64,000 nucleotides of DNA from Stenotrophomonas sp. 704A1 (GTDB taxonomy: Bacteria; Pseudomonadota; Gammaproteobacteria; Xanthomonadales; Xanthomonadaceae). Location: NCBI RefSeq assembly GCF_030549525.1, contig NZ_CP130831.1:3993501-4057500 (forward strand). The letters run 5' to 3'. A program made the position numbers and the translations under genes. The notes under the pieces are model-generated. The model saw nothing but the letters and a program-made list of their open reading frames with translations. It was not told the origin of the DNA and searched no databases. How positions within the stretch are numbered: position 1 is the first letter of the stretch; each line of letters begins with the position of its first letter. Below are positions 7,411 through 15,788 of the stretch, one piece after another.

Positions 7411-9768
7411 ATGACGAAGTCCTCCCGCGCCAGGATGCGCAGCCTCGTGCTGCTGGGCAGCCTGCTGGCCGCCCTGCCTGCCCTGCCCGTGCTCGCCGCC
7501 GATGCACCGGTGAACAACGAGGCGCCCGGCCCGCAGCTGCGCGCCGGCAGCCTGATGCTGATTCCTGCGCCGGCCAGCGTGCAGCGTGGCAGCGGCACCG
7601 GCATCACCGTGACCGCCGGTACCGCCGTGCACGCTGATGGCGAAGCGGCGCAGCGCGTCGCGCGGCAGTTCGCCGACCTGCTGGCACGCAGTGGTGGTCC
7701 GCGTCTGGCCGTGGCAACCGGCAAGGGCACCGCCAGCGGCGGTGGCATCCGCTTCGAGATCGTGCCGACCTTCCGTGACAGCGGCGAGGGCTACACGCTG
7801 GAAAGCACCGCGCAGGGTGTACGGGTGCAGGCCGGCAACGAGACCGGCCTGTTCTATGGCGCCACCACCCTGGCCCAGCTGGCCACGGGCGGCAGCAACG
7901 GCGTACTGCCGGCCGTGCAGATCCAGGATGCGCCACGCTTCAGCTGGCGCGGCTTCATGCTTGATTCCGCGCGCCACTTCCAGAGCCTGGACGAGATCAA
8001 GCGCGTGCTGGACGCGATGGCCGCGCACAAGCTCAACACCTTCCACTGGCACCTGACCGACGACCAGGGCTGGCGCATGGAGATCAAGCGCTATCCGAAG
8101 CTGACCGACGTGGGCAGCTGTCGCCTGCCGGCAGGCGATGGCGGCATCGATCCGGTCAGCGGCAAGGAACATCCGTACTGCGGCTTCTACACGCAGGAAC
8201 AGATCCGCGAGGTGATCGCCTATGCCGCCAAGCTGCATATCCAGGTGATTCCGGAAATCGACGTGCCCGGTCATGCCACCGCCGCGATCGCCGCCTATCC
8301 CGAACTGGGTTCGATCAGCACGCCGCTGAAGCCGATCAGCGAATGGGGCGTGTTCCCGAACCTGTTCAACGTGGAAGACAGTACCGTCACCTTCCTCGAG
8401 AACGTGCTGGAAGAAGTCATCGCCCTGTTCCCGGCCAAGTACGTGCACGTGGGTGGCGACGAGGCGGTGAAGGACCAGTGGGAGGCGTCCAGGCAGGTGC
8501 AGCAGCGCATGCGTGCGCTGGGCATCAAGGATGAGATGGCCATGCAGAGCCACATCATCAAGCGCCTGGAAACCTTCCTGGAGCAGCACGACCGGCGCCT
8601 GATCGGCTGGGACGAGATCCTCGAAGGCGGCCTGCCGCCGCAGGCCACGGTGATGTCCTGGCGCGGCACCGAAGGCGGCCTGGCCGCCGCCAGCAGCGGC
8701 CACGACGTGGTGATGTCGCCGGTCAGCCATCTGTACCTGGATTACCTGCAGACGGCCTCGCCGAACGAACCGCCGGGCCGCCCGACGCAGGTGAACCTCG
8801 GCAAGCTGTACAACTTCGAACCGGTACCGGCCGATCTGGCCGCCGACAAGCGCGGACACATCCTCGGCCTGCAGGCCAACATGTTCACCGAGCACACGCG
8901 CAGCTACGCGCGCCTGCAGCACAACCTGTTCCCGCGCCTGGCCGCGGTGGCCGAGACCGGCTGGAGCACGCCGGAACAGCGTGACTTCCGCGACTTCCTC
9001 GCACGCCTGCCGGCGCAGCTGCAGCGCTACCGCGCCTGGGGCCTGGCCTATGCGCAGACCCCGTTCGAAGTGGACGTGGCCTACACCGATGACCGCAGCA
9101 GCAACACCGTCACCGTCTCGCTGGCCAATCCGCTGGGCTACGAGGTGCGCTACAGCACCGACGGCCAGCCGGTCAGTGCACGTTCGCCGCTGTACCGGCA
9201 ACCGCTGACCGCGCCGCTGCCGGCCAGCGTGCAGGCCGCTGCGTTCTACCAGGGCCAGATGCTGGCGGCGGCACCGACGGTGGCCGCGTATACCGCGCAG
9301 TCGCTGCTGTCGCGGCACAGCCAGGAGCTGCTCAGCTGCGTCGGTGAAAAGGGACTGGTCCTGCGCCTGGAAGACGATGGCCCGCGCGAAGGCACCCGCG
9401 CGGTGTTCACCGTCGACATCTTCCAGCCGTGCTGGCGCTGGCCGCAGGCGCAGCTGGACGGCATCGGCAGCGTGCAGGTGCGCGCAGGGCGCATTCCGTA
9501 CTACTTCCAGCTGGCCCACGACGAGCCGAAGCGCCGGTTCGAAACGTCCAGGAGCGCGCACGGTGACATGCTGATCCGCCGTGGCGACTGCAGCGGCAAG
9601 GTGCTGGCGCAGGTCCCGCTGCCGGCCCAGCCCGACGCCGATGGCTTCGTGACCCTGCGCGCCGCGTTGCCGAAGGGCACCCGCGGCACCGATGACCTGT
9701 GCATCAACTTCACCGGTGATACGCGCCCGGCGATGTGGGTGCTGGATGAAGTAACGCTGGGGAACTGA
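7411..9768 (+). CDS. Secreted beta-N-acetylhexosaminidase, glycoside hydrolase family 20
   Basis: A 785-residue exported enzyme. A signal peptide (basic start, hydrophobic core, cleavage near VLAA at 27-30) precedes the GH20 N-terminal alpha/beta domain and the catalytic TIM barrel. HWHLTDDQGW sits at 212-221 and the catalytic pair in HVGGDEAVKD at D350-E351, the substrate-assisted mechanism signature. The last roughly 230 residues form an accessory beta-rich part of unknown role. The ribosome site AAGGAG precedes ATG 7411. It releases terminal GlcNAc/GalNAc from chitooligosaccharides or glycans, feeding the receptor and permease encoded just upstream. Location in periplasm or outside the cell cannot be told from sequence. 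Confidence 0.93.
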   Translation: MTKSSRARMRSLVLLGSLLAALPALPVLAADAPVNNEAPGPQLRAGSLMLIPAPASVQRGSGTGITVTAGTAVHADGEAAQRVARQFADLLARSGGPRLAVATGKGTASGGGIRFEIVPTFRDSGEGYTLESTAQGVRVQAGNETGLFYGATTLAQLATGGSNGVLPAVQIQDAPRFSWRGFMLDSARHFQSLDEIKRVLDAMAAHKLNTFHWHLTDDQGWRMEIKRYPKLTDVGSCRLPAGDGGIDPVSGKEHPYCGFYTQEQIREVIAYAAKLHIQVIPEIDVPGHATAAIAAYPELGSISTPLKPISEWGVFPNLFNVEDSTVTFLENVLEEVIALFPAKYVHVGGDEAVKDQWEASRQVQQRMRALGIKDEMAMQSHIIKRLETFLEQHDRRLIGWDEILEGGLPPQATVMSWRGTEGGLAAASSGHDVVMSPVSHLYLDYLQTASPNEPPGRPTQVNLGKLYNFEPVPADLAADKRGHILGLQANMFTEHTRSYARLQHNLFPRLAAVAETGWSTPEQRDFRDFLARLPAQLQRYRAWGLAYAQTPFEVDVAYTDDRSSNTVTVSLANPLGYEVRYSTDGQPVSARSPLYRQPLTAPLPASVQAAAFYQGQMLAAAPTVAAYTAQSLLSRHSQELLSCVGEKGLVLRLEDDGPREGTRAVFTVDIFQPCWRWPQAQLDGIGSVQVRAGRIPYYFQLAHDEPKRRFETSRSAHGDMLIRRGDCSGKVLAQVPLPAQPDADGFVTLRAALPKGTRGTDDLCINFTGDTRPAMWVLDEVTLGN

Positions 9769-9812
9769 CGGCGGTCCTGCCCTCCGGTGCCGGCCCTGGC
9801 CGGCATCGGAGC

Positions 9813-9835
9813 GTCCACGCAGGGCGTGGATCTAC
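9813..9835 (-). repeat. SMAG-type repeat (ATCCACGC subfamily)
   Basis: Read on the minus strand this is GTAG followed by the hairpin ATCCACGC-CCT-GCGTGGA. A separate perfect hairpin, TGCCGGCC-CT-GGCCGGCA, lies at 9788-9805 just after the hexosaminidase stop and could terminate transcription, although it has no T-run. Confidence 0.7.
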
Positions 9836-9842
9836 GGGCAAC

Positions 9843-10235
9843 CTACCCGCGCCAGCGCAGAAGCAGGTCGCGCAATGGGCTCAGCGCCGTGCCCAGGCCC
9901 ACCAGCACGCCGATCGTGTTGGCCACTGCATCCATCGGATCAGCGCTGCGGTTGCTGGTCAGCGCGCCCTGTGCGAACTCGATGCCTATGCCCATCAGGA
10001 CCAGCCCGAGGCCGACCCACAGTAACGGCCGGCCGCGCCGGAACAGCTGCACCGCACTGCCGGCCAGGATGAAATAGGCGAGGAAGTGCTCACCCTTGTC
10101 GCTGTTTTCCGGCAGCGGGATCGGCGGCGGTGGAATCAGGCAGACCACCACCACGGTCAGCACCGCGACCGCCCACAGCGCCAGCCACAGCGTGCGGCGG
10201 CGCAGCGGCTTCAGCACCGGTGCCGCCGCACTCAC
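9843..10235 (-). CDS. VanZ-like membrane protein
   Basis: A 130-residue inner-membrane protein with about four hydrophobic helices and the VanZ-family hallmarks DKGEHFLAYFILAG and GIEFAQGAL followed by DPMDAVANTIGVLVG. The start is a GTG whose bases overlap the TGA of the upstream methyltransferase gene by 4 bp, so translation is probably coupled. The biochemical role of most VanZ-like proteins outside vancomycin resistance clusters is unknown. Nothing nearby suggests glycopeptide resistance. Confidence 0.8.
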   Translation of the reverse strand: MSAAAPVLKPLRRRTLWLALWAVAVLTVVVVCLIPPPPIPLPENSDKGEHFLAYFILAGSAVQLFRRGRPLLWVGLGLVLMGIGIEFAQGALTSNRSADPMDAVANTIGVLVGLGTALSPLRDLLLRWRG

Positions 10236-11416
10236 AGCCGCCAGCTCAGGTCACCCAGTTCGAAGGCCGGTTCGAAATCCACATCGCGCTGCAGGCCGAT
10301 GGCCTGGAAGCGTTCGCCCATCTCGGTCGGCAGGGTCAGCTTCTTGACCTGGTCGCGCAGCTGGATGCGGCCCACTTCATCGGTGCGCTCTTCGGCCAGG
10401 GCCAGTACCTGGTCCAGGCCATTGCCGAGCAGGAAGCTGGCCTGGCTGCAGTAGCCGGCCAGTTCGAAGCCGCCGTGCAGGCCGGCCTCGGCCATGGCGG
10501 TGAAATCCACCGACGCGGTGATGTCCTGCAGGCCCGGCCAGCGGTACACCTCGTTGTGCACATGGTGGCGGTAGAACGCGCGCACGGTGCCGTCATCGCG
10601 GTCGGGCTGGTAGAACTCGCCCCGGTTGTAGCCGTAATCGACGAACAGCATCGCGCCACGCTGCAGGCCACCGGCCACCGCCTGCAGCCAGTACGGCAGC
10701 TGCGGCAGCACTTCGGAGCGATAGCCCTCGGCGAACGGCGTCTGCAGGTAGCGTTCGATATGCCGCACCGCGCCGTTGAGCAGGACGTCGGCCGGCTGCG
10801 CGCCGCGCATGAAGTTGCCCTCGCCATCGAGCTCGACGGTTTCCTCATAGACCTCGCCGTCCTTGATCAGGAAGCGTGGCGTCGGCAGCGCGTCGATCAC
10901 CTCGTTGGCGAACACCACCCCTTCCCAGTCGTCCTCGAAAGGACGATCGACCCATTCAACGCGGCTGGCCAGCTCGGCCGGCAGGTTCTGCTGCAGGCGC
11001 TGCTGCTGGCGCTCGCGCAGATCGGCACTGGGTTCGAGGATGGCGTAGCGCGCCGGCAGCGCTTCCAGCTCGGCCAGGCGCAGCAGCACTGCTTCGGCGA
11101 AGGCGCCGGTGCCACCGCCCAGTTCCAGCAGGCGCGCCTGCGCCCCCAGCTGGCCGAATACCGGGGCCAGCGCATTGGCCACGCTGCCCGCGAACAGGCT
11201 GCCCAGCTCCGGTGCGGTGGTGAAGTCGCCGCTGCCCCCGAACTTGCTGGCACCGGCGCTGTAATAGCCCCAGCCCGGCGCATACAGGCACAGCTCCATG
11301 AAGCGCGAGAACGGCATGGCCCCGCCCATCGCATGGATCTCGGCGCGCAGGGCGGCGGCGAGCTGGTCGCTGTGGGCCAGGGCATCGGCTTCGGGCAGGG
11401 GGAAGGTGGGCTGCAT
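10232..11416 (-). CDS. SAM-dependent methyltransferase, MidA/NDUFAF7 family
   Basis: A 394-residue protein of the class I SAM-dependent methyltransferase family related to mitochondrial complex I assembly factor NDUFAF7 (MidA). Visible features are FSRFMELCLYAPGWGYY at the start, the glycine-rich SAM loop LLELGGGTGAFAE, EPSADLRERQ, FANEVIDALP and FVDYGYNRGEFY. In eukaryotes the family methylates an arginine of a complex I subunit; the bacterial substrate is not established. It is translationally coupled to the VanZ-like gene and divergent from the pteridine reductase gene, with a 59-bp intergenic gap. Confidence 0.87.
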   Translation of the reverse strand: MQPTFPLPEADALAHSDQLAAALRAEIHAMGGAMPFSRFMELCLYAPGWGYYSAGASKFGGSGDFTTAPELGSLFAGSVANALAPVFGQLGAQARLLELGGGTGAFAEAVLLRLAELEALPARYAILEPSADLRERQQQRLQQNLPAELASRVEWVDRPFEDDWEGVVFANEVIDALPTPRFLIKDGEVYEETVELDGEGNFMRGAQPADVLLNGAVRHIERYLQTPFAEGYRSEVLPQLPYWLQAVAGGLQRGAMLFVDYGYNRGEFYQPDRDDGTVRAFYRHHVHNEVYRWPGLQDITASVDFTAMAEAGLHGGFELAGYCSQASFLLGNGLDQVLALAEERTDEVGRIQLRDQVKKLTLPTEMGERFQAIGLQRDVDFEPAFELGDLSWRL

Positions 11417-11475
11417 GGCGTCTTCGATTGCGGTGACAATGGTGCACAGGATAGCCGAGCCTTGGAGGACCCTCG

Positions 11476-12213
11476 ATGAGCGACACCGCCCCCGTGGCCC
11501 TGATCACCGGCAGCGCGCGCCGGATCGGCGCGGCCATTGCCCGCCAGTTCCACGCCTGTGGCTGGTCGGTGGTGCTGCACGCCCATACCTCCAGCGCCGA
11601 GCTGCAGCAGGCCGCCTTCGATCTGGACAACGCACGGCCCGGCAGCGTGCTGGCCCTGCAGGCCGACCTGCGCGACGCCGAGGCCCTGCCCGACCTGGTC
11701 GAACAGGCCGTGGCCCATTTCGGCCGCCTCGATGCGCTGGTCAACAACGCCTCCAACTTCTTCCCCACCCCGCTGGGCCAGGTCACGGCCGAGGCGATGG
11801 ACGAGCTGTACGCGGTCAATGCACGTGCGCCGCTGCTGCTGTCACAGGCCGCCGCGCCGTACCTGCGGCGTCAGCACGGCTGCATCGTCAACCTGACCGA
11901 CCTGCACGGCACCGACCCGATGCGCGACCACATCGCCTACACCATGGCCAAGGCCGCACTGGAGATGGCCACCCGCTCGCTGGCGCTGGAGCTGGCGCCG
12001 AAGGTGCGGGTCAATGCAGTGGCCCCCGGCGCGATCCTGTGGCCGGAACAGGGCAAGGACGATTTCGCCCGCGAGGCCCTGCTGGCGCGCACGCCGCTGG
12101 CACGGACCGGCACCGTGGAAGAGATCGCCGAAGCGGTGTACTGGCTGGTGGCCGAGGCCAGCTTCGTGACCGGGCATACCCTGCGCGTGGATGGCGGGCG
12201 CACGGTCAGCTGA
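11476..12213 (+). CDS. folM: Pteridine reductase / FolM-type short-chain dehydrogenase
   Basis: A 245-residue short-chain dehydrogenase. The cofactor loop ITGSARRIG (near residues 10-18) carries the TGxxxRxG form typical of pteridine reductases and FolM. NNASNF and a catalytic YTMAKAA (Tyr-x-x-x-Lys) follow, then VNAVAPGAILWPEQG. FolM/PTR1 enzymes reduce dihydrobiopterin-type pterins, and in some bacteria dihydrofolate, with NADPH. The convergent gene downstream is folK, supporting a folate/pterin role. GGAGG precedes ATG 11476. A general SDR oxidoreductase is the fallback. Confidence 0.85.
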   Translation: MSDTAPVALITGSARRIGAAIARQFHACGWSVVLHAHTSSAELQQAAFDLDNARPGSVLALQADLRDAEALPDLVEQAVAHFGRLDALVNNASNFFPTPLGQVTAEAMDELYAVNARAPLLLSQAAAPYLRRQHGCIVNLTDLHGTDPMRDHIAYTMAKAALEMATRSLALELAPKVRVNAVAPGAILWPEQGKDDFAREALLARTPLARTGTVEEIAEAVYWLVAEASFVTGHTLRVDGGRTVS

Positions 12214-12219
12214 CGATCC

Positions 12220-12426
12220 GCCGGGCATGGCCCGGCGCTACCGGATCACACAGATCGGTAGCGCCGGGCCATGCCCGGCGAACCACGCAGATCGGCAACG
12301 CCGCCCCATCCCCGACGAGCACGCAGACCGGTAGCGCCGGGCCATGCCCGGCGGCCACACAGATCGGCAACGCCACCCCATCCCCGGCGAACAACGCAGA
12401 TCGGTAGCGCCGGGCCATGCCCGGCG
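12220..12426. repeat. Tandem SMAG array between folM and folK
   Basis: One SMAG palindrome in inverted orientation (12220-12242) is followed by five direct units at 12257, 12294, 12330, 12366 and 12403, each 24 bp and spaced 36-37 bp with a CAGATC or CAGACC lead. Units 1, 3 and 5 keep the GCCGGGC/GCCCGGC hairpin after GTAG. Units 2 and 4 are a second version (GGCAACGCC then CCCCATCCCC) with the stem destroyed. The arrangement is therefore A-B-A-B-A with a 73-bp higher-order period. It sits between two convergent genes. Confidence 0.9.
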
Positions 12427-12432
12427 GGCGCA

Positions 12433-12918
12433 TCATTCCAGGTCCACGACCTCGAACGCTTCGCCATGCTGCTTGTGCGCGCGCCACAACGTGGCCAGGT
12501 CCAGCCCGCTGACCGGGTCGATGAAATCCGGAGCGATGTCGGCCAATGGCTTCAGCACGAAGGCATGTTTCAGTTCCGGGCGCGGGATGCGCAGGTGGCC
12601 GGGGCCTTCCACCACCAGGTCCCCGTAGAACACCACATCGATGTCCAGCGTACGGTCGGAGAAGCGCGGGCCGCTGCGGTCGCGACCGTGCGCGTCTTCC
12701 AGCGCATGCAGCCACTGATCCAGGGCCGGCAGCGGCAGATCGGTCTCGATCGCCACGCCGTTGTTGAGAAAGGCCGGGCCGTCGAAACCGACCGCCGCCG
12801 TACGGTAGGCCGGAGACACCCGCAGCGCACCGAAGCGCTCGCGCAGGGCCGCCACCGCGGCGTGAAGGTAGCGGCGGGGGTGGACGTTGCTGCCCAGGCT
12901 CAGGAGCACGGTGGTCAT
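12433..12918 (-). CDS. folK: 2-amino-4-hydroxy-6-hydroxymethyldihydropteridine diphosphokinase
   Basis: A 161-residue HPPK. The start MTTVLLSLGSN at 12918 gives the family-standard N-terminus; a longer frame to 12966 adds an unconserved extension. The HPPK signature DRSGPRFSDRTLDIDVVFYG and the later RIPRPELKHAFVLKPLADIAPD are present, with the Mg-binding Asp pair in DIDVV. It transfers pyrophosphate from ATP to the pterin in tetrahydrofolate synthesis. It is convergent with the pteridine reductase gene and divergent from the Anbu gene. In many relatives folK sits beside panB; here it does not. Confidence 0.92.
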   Translation of the reverse strand: MTTVLLSLGSNVHPRRYLHAAVAALRERFGALRVSPAYRTAAVGFDGPAFLNNGVAIETDLPLPALDQWLHALEDAHGRDRSGPRFSDRTLDIDVVFYGDLVVEGPGHLRIPRPELKHAFVLKPLADIAPDFIDPVSGLDLATLWRAHKQHGEAFEVVDLE

Positions 12919-13010
12919 GCGGATCCGGTAACGGCAATCGGGAGGGCGCGGGCATGCCGTCGTCACAGCGGCCTGCCTACAATCCGGGACGCATATGATA
13001 GGGCACCGAC

Positions 13011-13760
13011 ATGACCTATTGCGTTGGAATCGAGGTCGACGAGGGCCTGGTCTTCGCCGCCGACACCCGGACCAATGCCTCGCTGGACGATGTCCGCGTG
13101 CACCGCAAGCTGCACGTGTTCGAATACCCCGGCAAGGCAGCCTATGTACTGATGGCGGCCGGCAACCTGGCCACCACCCAGCTGCTGGTCTCGCGGCTGA
13201 AGCGCGATGCCGGCGAGCGGCGCACGCCCAACCTGCACGACATGACCCACCTGTTCGAGGCCGCCGAGTATGTCGGCCGGCTGCTGGTGGACAGCCAGGT
13301 GCAGTGCGAGCACACCGAGCACGGCCATGACGGGGTCAATACCCAGGCCACGCTGATCTTCGGCGGCCAGATCGCCGGCGAGCAGGCCGGCCTGTACATG
13401 GTCTACCCGCTGGGCAACGCCATTGCCGCCTCGCCGGAGACCCCCTACCTGCAGATCGGCGAATCCAAGTACGGCAAGCCGATCCTGGACCGCATCATCA
13501 GCCCGGCCACGCAGCTGGAGGATGCCGCGCGCACGGCGATCGTGTCGCTGGATTCCACCATCCGCTCAAACCTGTCGGTGGGCCTGCCGATCGACCTGGC
13601 GCTGCTGCGCAACGGCGACCTGCGCATCGGCCAGCAGCTGCGCCTGGGCGCCGATTCGGCGCTGTACGCCGATATCCACCAGAACTGGTCGCGGCGGCTG
13701 GAACAGGCCGTGGCCAGCCTGCCCCGGTTCCCATGGGAAACCACGGACCGCGATGCCTGA
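13011..13760 (+). CDS. Anbu-type proteasome-like peptidase
   Basis: A 249-residue Ntn-hydrolase of the Anbu (ancestral beta subunit) branch, related to HslV and 20S beta subunits. It starts MTYCVGIEVDEGLVFAADTR: removal of Met exposes Thr as the predicted nucleophile, and the GLVFAADTR strand is typical. LMAAGNLATTQ and LDSTIRSNLSVGLPIDL are further family motifs. Anbu assembles into an open helical particle, and its substrates are unknown. In other bacteria it usually lies in an operon with an alpha-E protein, a circularly permuted ATP-grasp protein and a transglutaminase-like protein; none is next to it here. HslV is encoded 47 kb away in the same window. Confidence 0.9.
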   Translation: MTYCVGIEVDEGLVFAADTRTNASLDDVRVHRKLHVFEYPGKAAYVLMAAGNLATTQLLVSRLKRDAGERRTPNLHDMTHLFEAAEYVGRLLVDSQVQCEHTEHGHDGVNTQATLIFGGQIAGEQAGLYMVYPLGNAIAASPETPYLQIGESKYGKPILDRIISPATQLEDAARTAIVSLDSTIRSNLSVGLPIDLALLRNGDLRIGQQLRLGADSALYADIHQNWSRRLEQAVASLPRFPWETTDRDA

Positions 13761-13766
13761 CATGCC

Positions 13767-13823
13767 GCCGGGCATGGCCCGGCGCTACCCACAGCCTTCG
13801 GTAGCGCCGGGCCATGCCCGGCG
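13767..13823. repeat. Inverted pair of SMAG repeats
   Basis: Two canonical SMAG palindromes facing each other (13767-13789 minus, 13800-13823 plus), separated by 10 bp, between the stops of the Anbu gene and the hybrid kinase gene. As RNA the pair could fold into one long hairpin and serve as a bidirectional 3'-end element. Confidence 0.88.
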
Positions 13824-13831
13824 AGGTGCAG

Positions 13832-15343
13832 TCAGCCCAGCGCTTCGGCCACCGCGCGGAACACCTGCTGCATCTGCAGCGGCTTGCGCAGCACGTGCAC
13901 CTCGATGCCGGCCGGGAACACATCCGCTGGCACATCCACCGCAGCGTCTTCCAGCACCAGCGCCGGGCCGCGGTACCCCAGCGTGGCCATTTCGCCCAGC
14001 AGCTGGCTGGCCGACAGCAGCTTTGACCCGGCATCGGCAATGACCAGCGCCGGCATCGCCTCCTGCTGCATCCAGCGCAGCGCGGCCGGGCCGTCGGATG
14101 CCAGCTGCAGCTGGTACCCCTGGCTGGACAGCGCATTGCCCAGCAGCGACAAGCGTGTGGCTTCGCCATCGACCACCAGGATCGACTGGCCACTGCCCAA
14201 CGCCACCAGCTGTTCGACCGGCTCGCTGCCTTCGGCACTGGCATGCATCGGCAGGCGCAGTTCGAAGCAGGTGCCCTGCCCCGGCTGGCTGCTGACATGG
14301 ATGCTGCCGCCGGCGCCTTCGACGATGCGCTTGCAGGAAATCAGGCCCAGGCCGGTGCCATCGGCCTTGGTGGTGAAGAACGGATTGAACAGGTGCGACA
14401 GGGTGTCCGCATCCATGCCGATGCCTTCGTCGACCACCCGGATGCACAGCCAGTCCTCGCCGTCGCGCTCGCCGCCATGGCGCGCAGTGAGGCTCAGGTT
14501 GCCGCCGTGCGGCATCGCCTGGATCGCATTGAGCGCCAGGTTCAGCAGCACCTGCTGCAGCTCGGTGTAGTTGGCGTCCACCACCAGGCCGTCATCCTCG
14601 ACCAGCAGCTCCAGCCGCACCGCATCGGGCACGTTGCTGCGCAACAGCAGCGCCACCGCCTGGAACAGGTCGTCGATGTGGATGCGCTCGCTCGGCTTGC
14701 GCGAACCGCGCACGAACGACAGCATCGATTCGGCCATCTCGTGGCCACGGCGGCCGCACTCGGCGATCACGTCGGCCAGATGGTGCAGCTGCGGATCGTC
14801 GGTGCGCGCCTTCAGCAGGTCGGGCATGATCAGCAGCGGCTGCAGGATGTTGCGCAGGTCATGACTCAGGCCGGCAGCAAGCAGCGACAGGCTTTCCAGC
14901 CGCTGCGCGCGCATCAGTTCGGTTTCCACGCGCGAGCGCTCGATCGCGCTGCGTGCATCGCGGACCGCACGCGCCACCGCCGACGGCAGGCGGGCCGGCT
15001 GGTGCTTGATGATGTAATCGTTGGCGCCCTTCTGCAGTGCGGCCACCGCATTCTCTTCGCCCATGGTGCCGGAGACGAAGATGAAAGGCAGGTCGGGCAG
15101 TGCATTGCGCACGATGCGCAGCGCGTCGTCACCGGAAAATCCGGGCATGCTCAGGTCCGACAGCACGATGTCCGGCTCGAACCGGGCAAGCGCCTGGCGC
15201 AGTTCGTCAGCGCTCTCCACCCGCTCGAACGTGGCCTCCAGGCCCGCTTCGAGCATCTGTTCGGACATCAGCTCGGCATCCTCGGGGGAATCTTCCACCA
15301 GCAGGATGCGCAGTGCGCCGAGTGCGGGACCGGTCAAGGGCAT
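13832..15343 (-). CDS. Hybrid response regulator-histidine kinase (REC-HisKA-HATPase-degenerate REC)
   Basis: A 503-residue soluble signalling protein without membrane segments. An N-terminal receiver has ILLVEDSPED (13-22), phosphoacceptor D63 in LSDLSMPG and K113. A histidine kinase core follows with H161 in AAGLSHDLRNILQP, an N-box (LNLALNAIQAMPHG), IRVVDEGIGM and GTGLGL. The last roughly 120 residues resemble a second receiver, but the acidic pocket is reduced to VVDGEATR and the phosphoacceptor loop is VIADAGSK, so its competence is doubtful. It is the last gene of the phosphorelay operon and lies 4 bp after the single-domain receiver gene. The output is unknown; no DNA-binding domain is encoded in the operon. 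Confidence 0.9.
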   Translation of the reverse strand: MPLTGPALGALRILLVEDSPEDAELMSEQMLEAGLEATFERVESADELRQALARFEPDIVLSDLSMPGFSGDDALRIVRNALPDLPFIFVSGTMGEENAVAALQKGANDYIIKHQPARLPSAVARAVRDARSAIERSRVETELMRAQRLESLSLLAAGLSHDLRNILQPLLIMPDLLKARTDDPQLHHLADVIAECGRRGHEMAESMLSFVRGSRKPSERIHIDDLFQAVALLLRSNVPDAVRLELLVEDDGLVVDANYTELQQVLLNLALNAIQAMPHGGNLSLTARHGGERDGEDWLCIRVVDEGIGMDADTLSHLFNPFFTTKADGTGLGLISCKRIVEGAGGSIHVSSQPGQGTCFELRLPMHASAEGSEPVEQLVALGSGQSILVVDGEATRLSLLGNALSSQGYQLQLASDGPAALRWMQQEAMPALVIADAGSKLLSASQLLGEMATLGYRGPALVLEDAAVDVPADVFPAGIEVHVLRKPLQMQQVFRAVAEALG

Positions 15344-15347
15344 GGGC

Positions 15348-15788
15348 TTACTCGATCTCCGGCGCCTGGTTGATCAGTGCCCAGAACTTGCCCAGGGTCT
15401 GCACCGCGCCGAAGAACTGGTCCACGTCCACCGGCTTGACCACGTAGGCATTCACGCCCATGTCCCAGCTGCGCGCCAGGTCGCTTTCCTCGCGCGAGGA
15501 CGACAGGATCACCACCGGCAGCCGCTTCAGCTCATCGTGCTCGCGGATCTGCCGCAGCACTTCCAGGCCATCCATGCGTGGCATCTTGATATCCAGCAGC
15601 AGCACGGCCGGCAGGCCTTCTTCGCGGCTGGCAAAGGCGCCACGGCGCAGCAGGTAGTCCATCACTTCCACGCCGTCCTCGACGTGCACGATGGGGTTGG
15701 CCAGGCGGGCTTCCTGCAGGGCGTCGATCGCCATCTCGGCATCGGCCGGGCTGTCTTCGGCAAGGAGGATGGTGCGCAGTGTGGTCAT
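15348..15788 (-). CDS. Single-domain response regulator (Rcp1-like receiver)
   Basis: A 146-residue stand-alone receiver with AEDSPAD (10-16), phosphoacceptor D66 in LLLDIKMPRMDG, S96-S98 in VVILSSS and K118 in VVKPVD. The EVMDYLLRRGAF segment with an extended loop is typical of the Rcp1-type receivers that partner phytochrome-like kinases. Its start overlaps the stop of the sensor kinase gene by 4 bp, so coupling is likely. It probably carries phosphate between the sensor upstream and the hybrid kinase downstream. Confidence 0.92.
   Translation of the reverse strand: MTTLRTILLAEDSPADAEMAIDALQEARLANPIVHVEDGVEVMDYLLRRGAFASREEGLPAVLLLDIKMPRMDGLEVLRQIREHDELKRLPVVILSSSREESDLARSWDMGVNAYVVKPVDVDQFFGAVQTLGKFWALINQAPEIE

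Noticed and set aside
9843..10235. Glycopeptide resistance from the VanZ-like protein
   Set aside because: No vanA/H/X-type genes are nearby, and VanZ-like proteins are widespread in bacteria without such resistance.
12257..12426. CRISPR array, suggested by regularly spaced 24-bp palindromic units
   Set aside because: The spacers are only 12-13 bp and nearly identical, there are no cas genes, and the units belong to the SMAG family.
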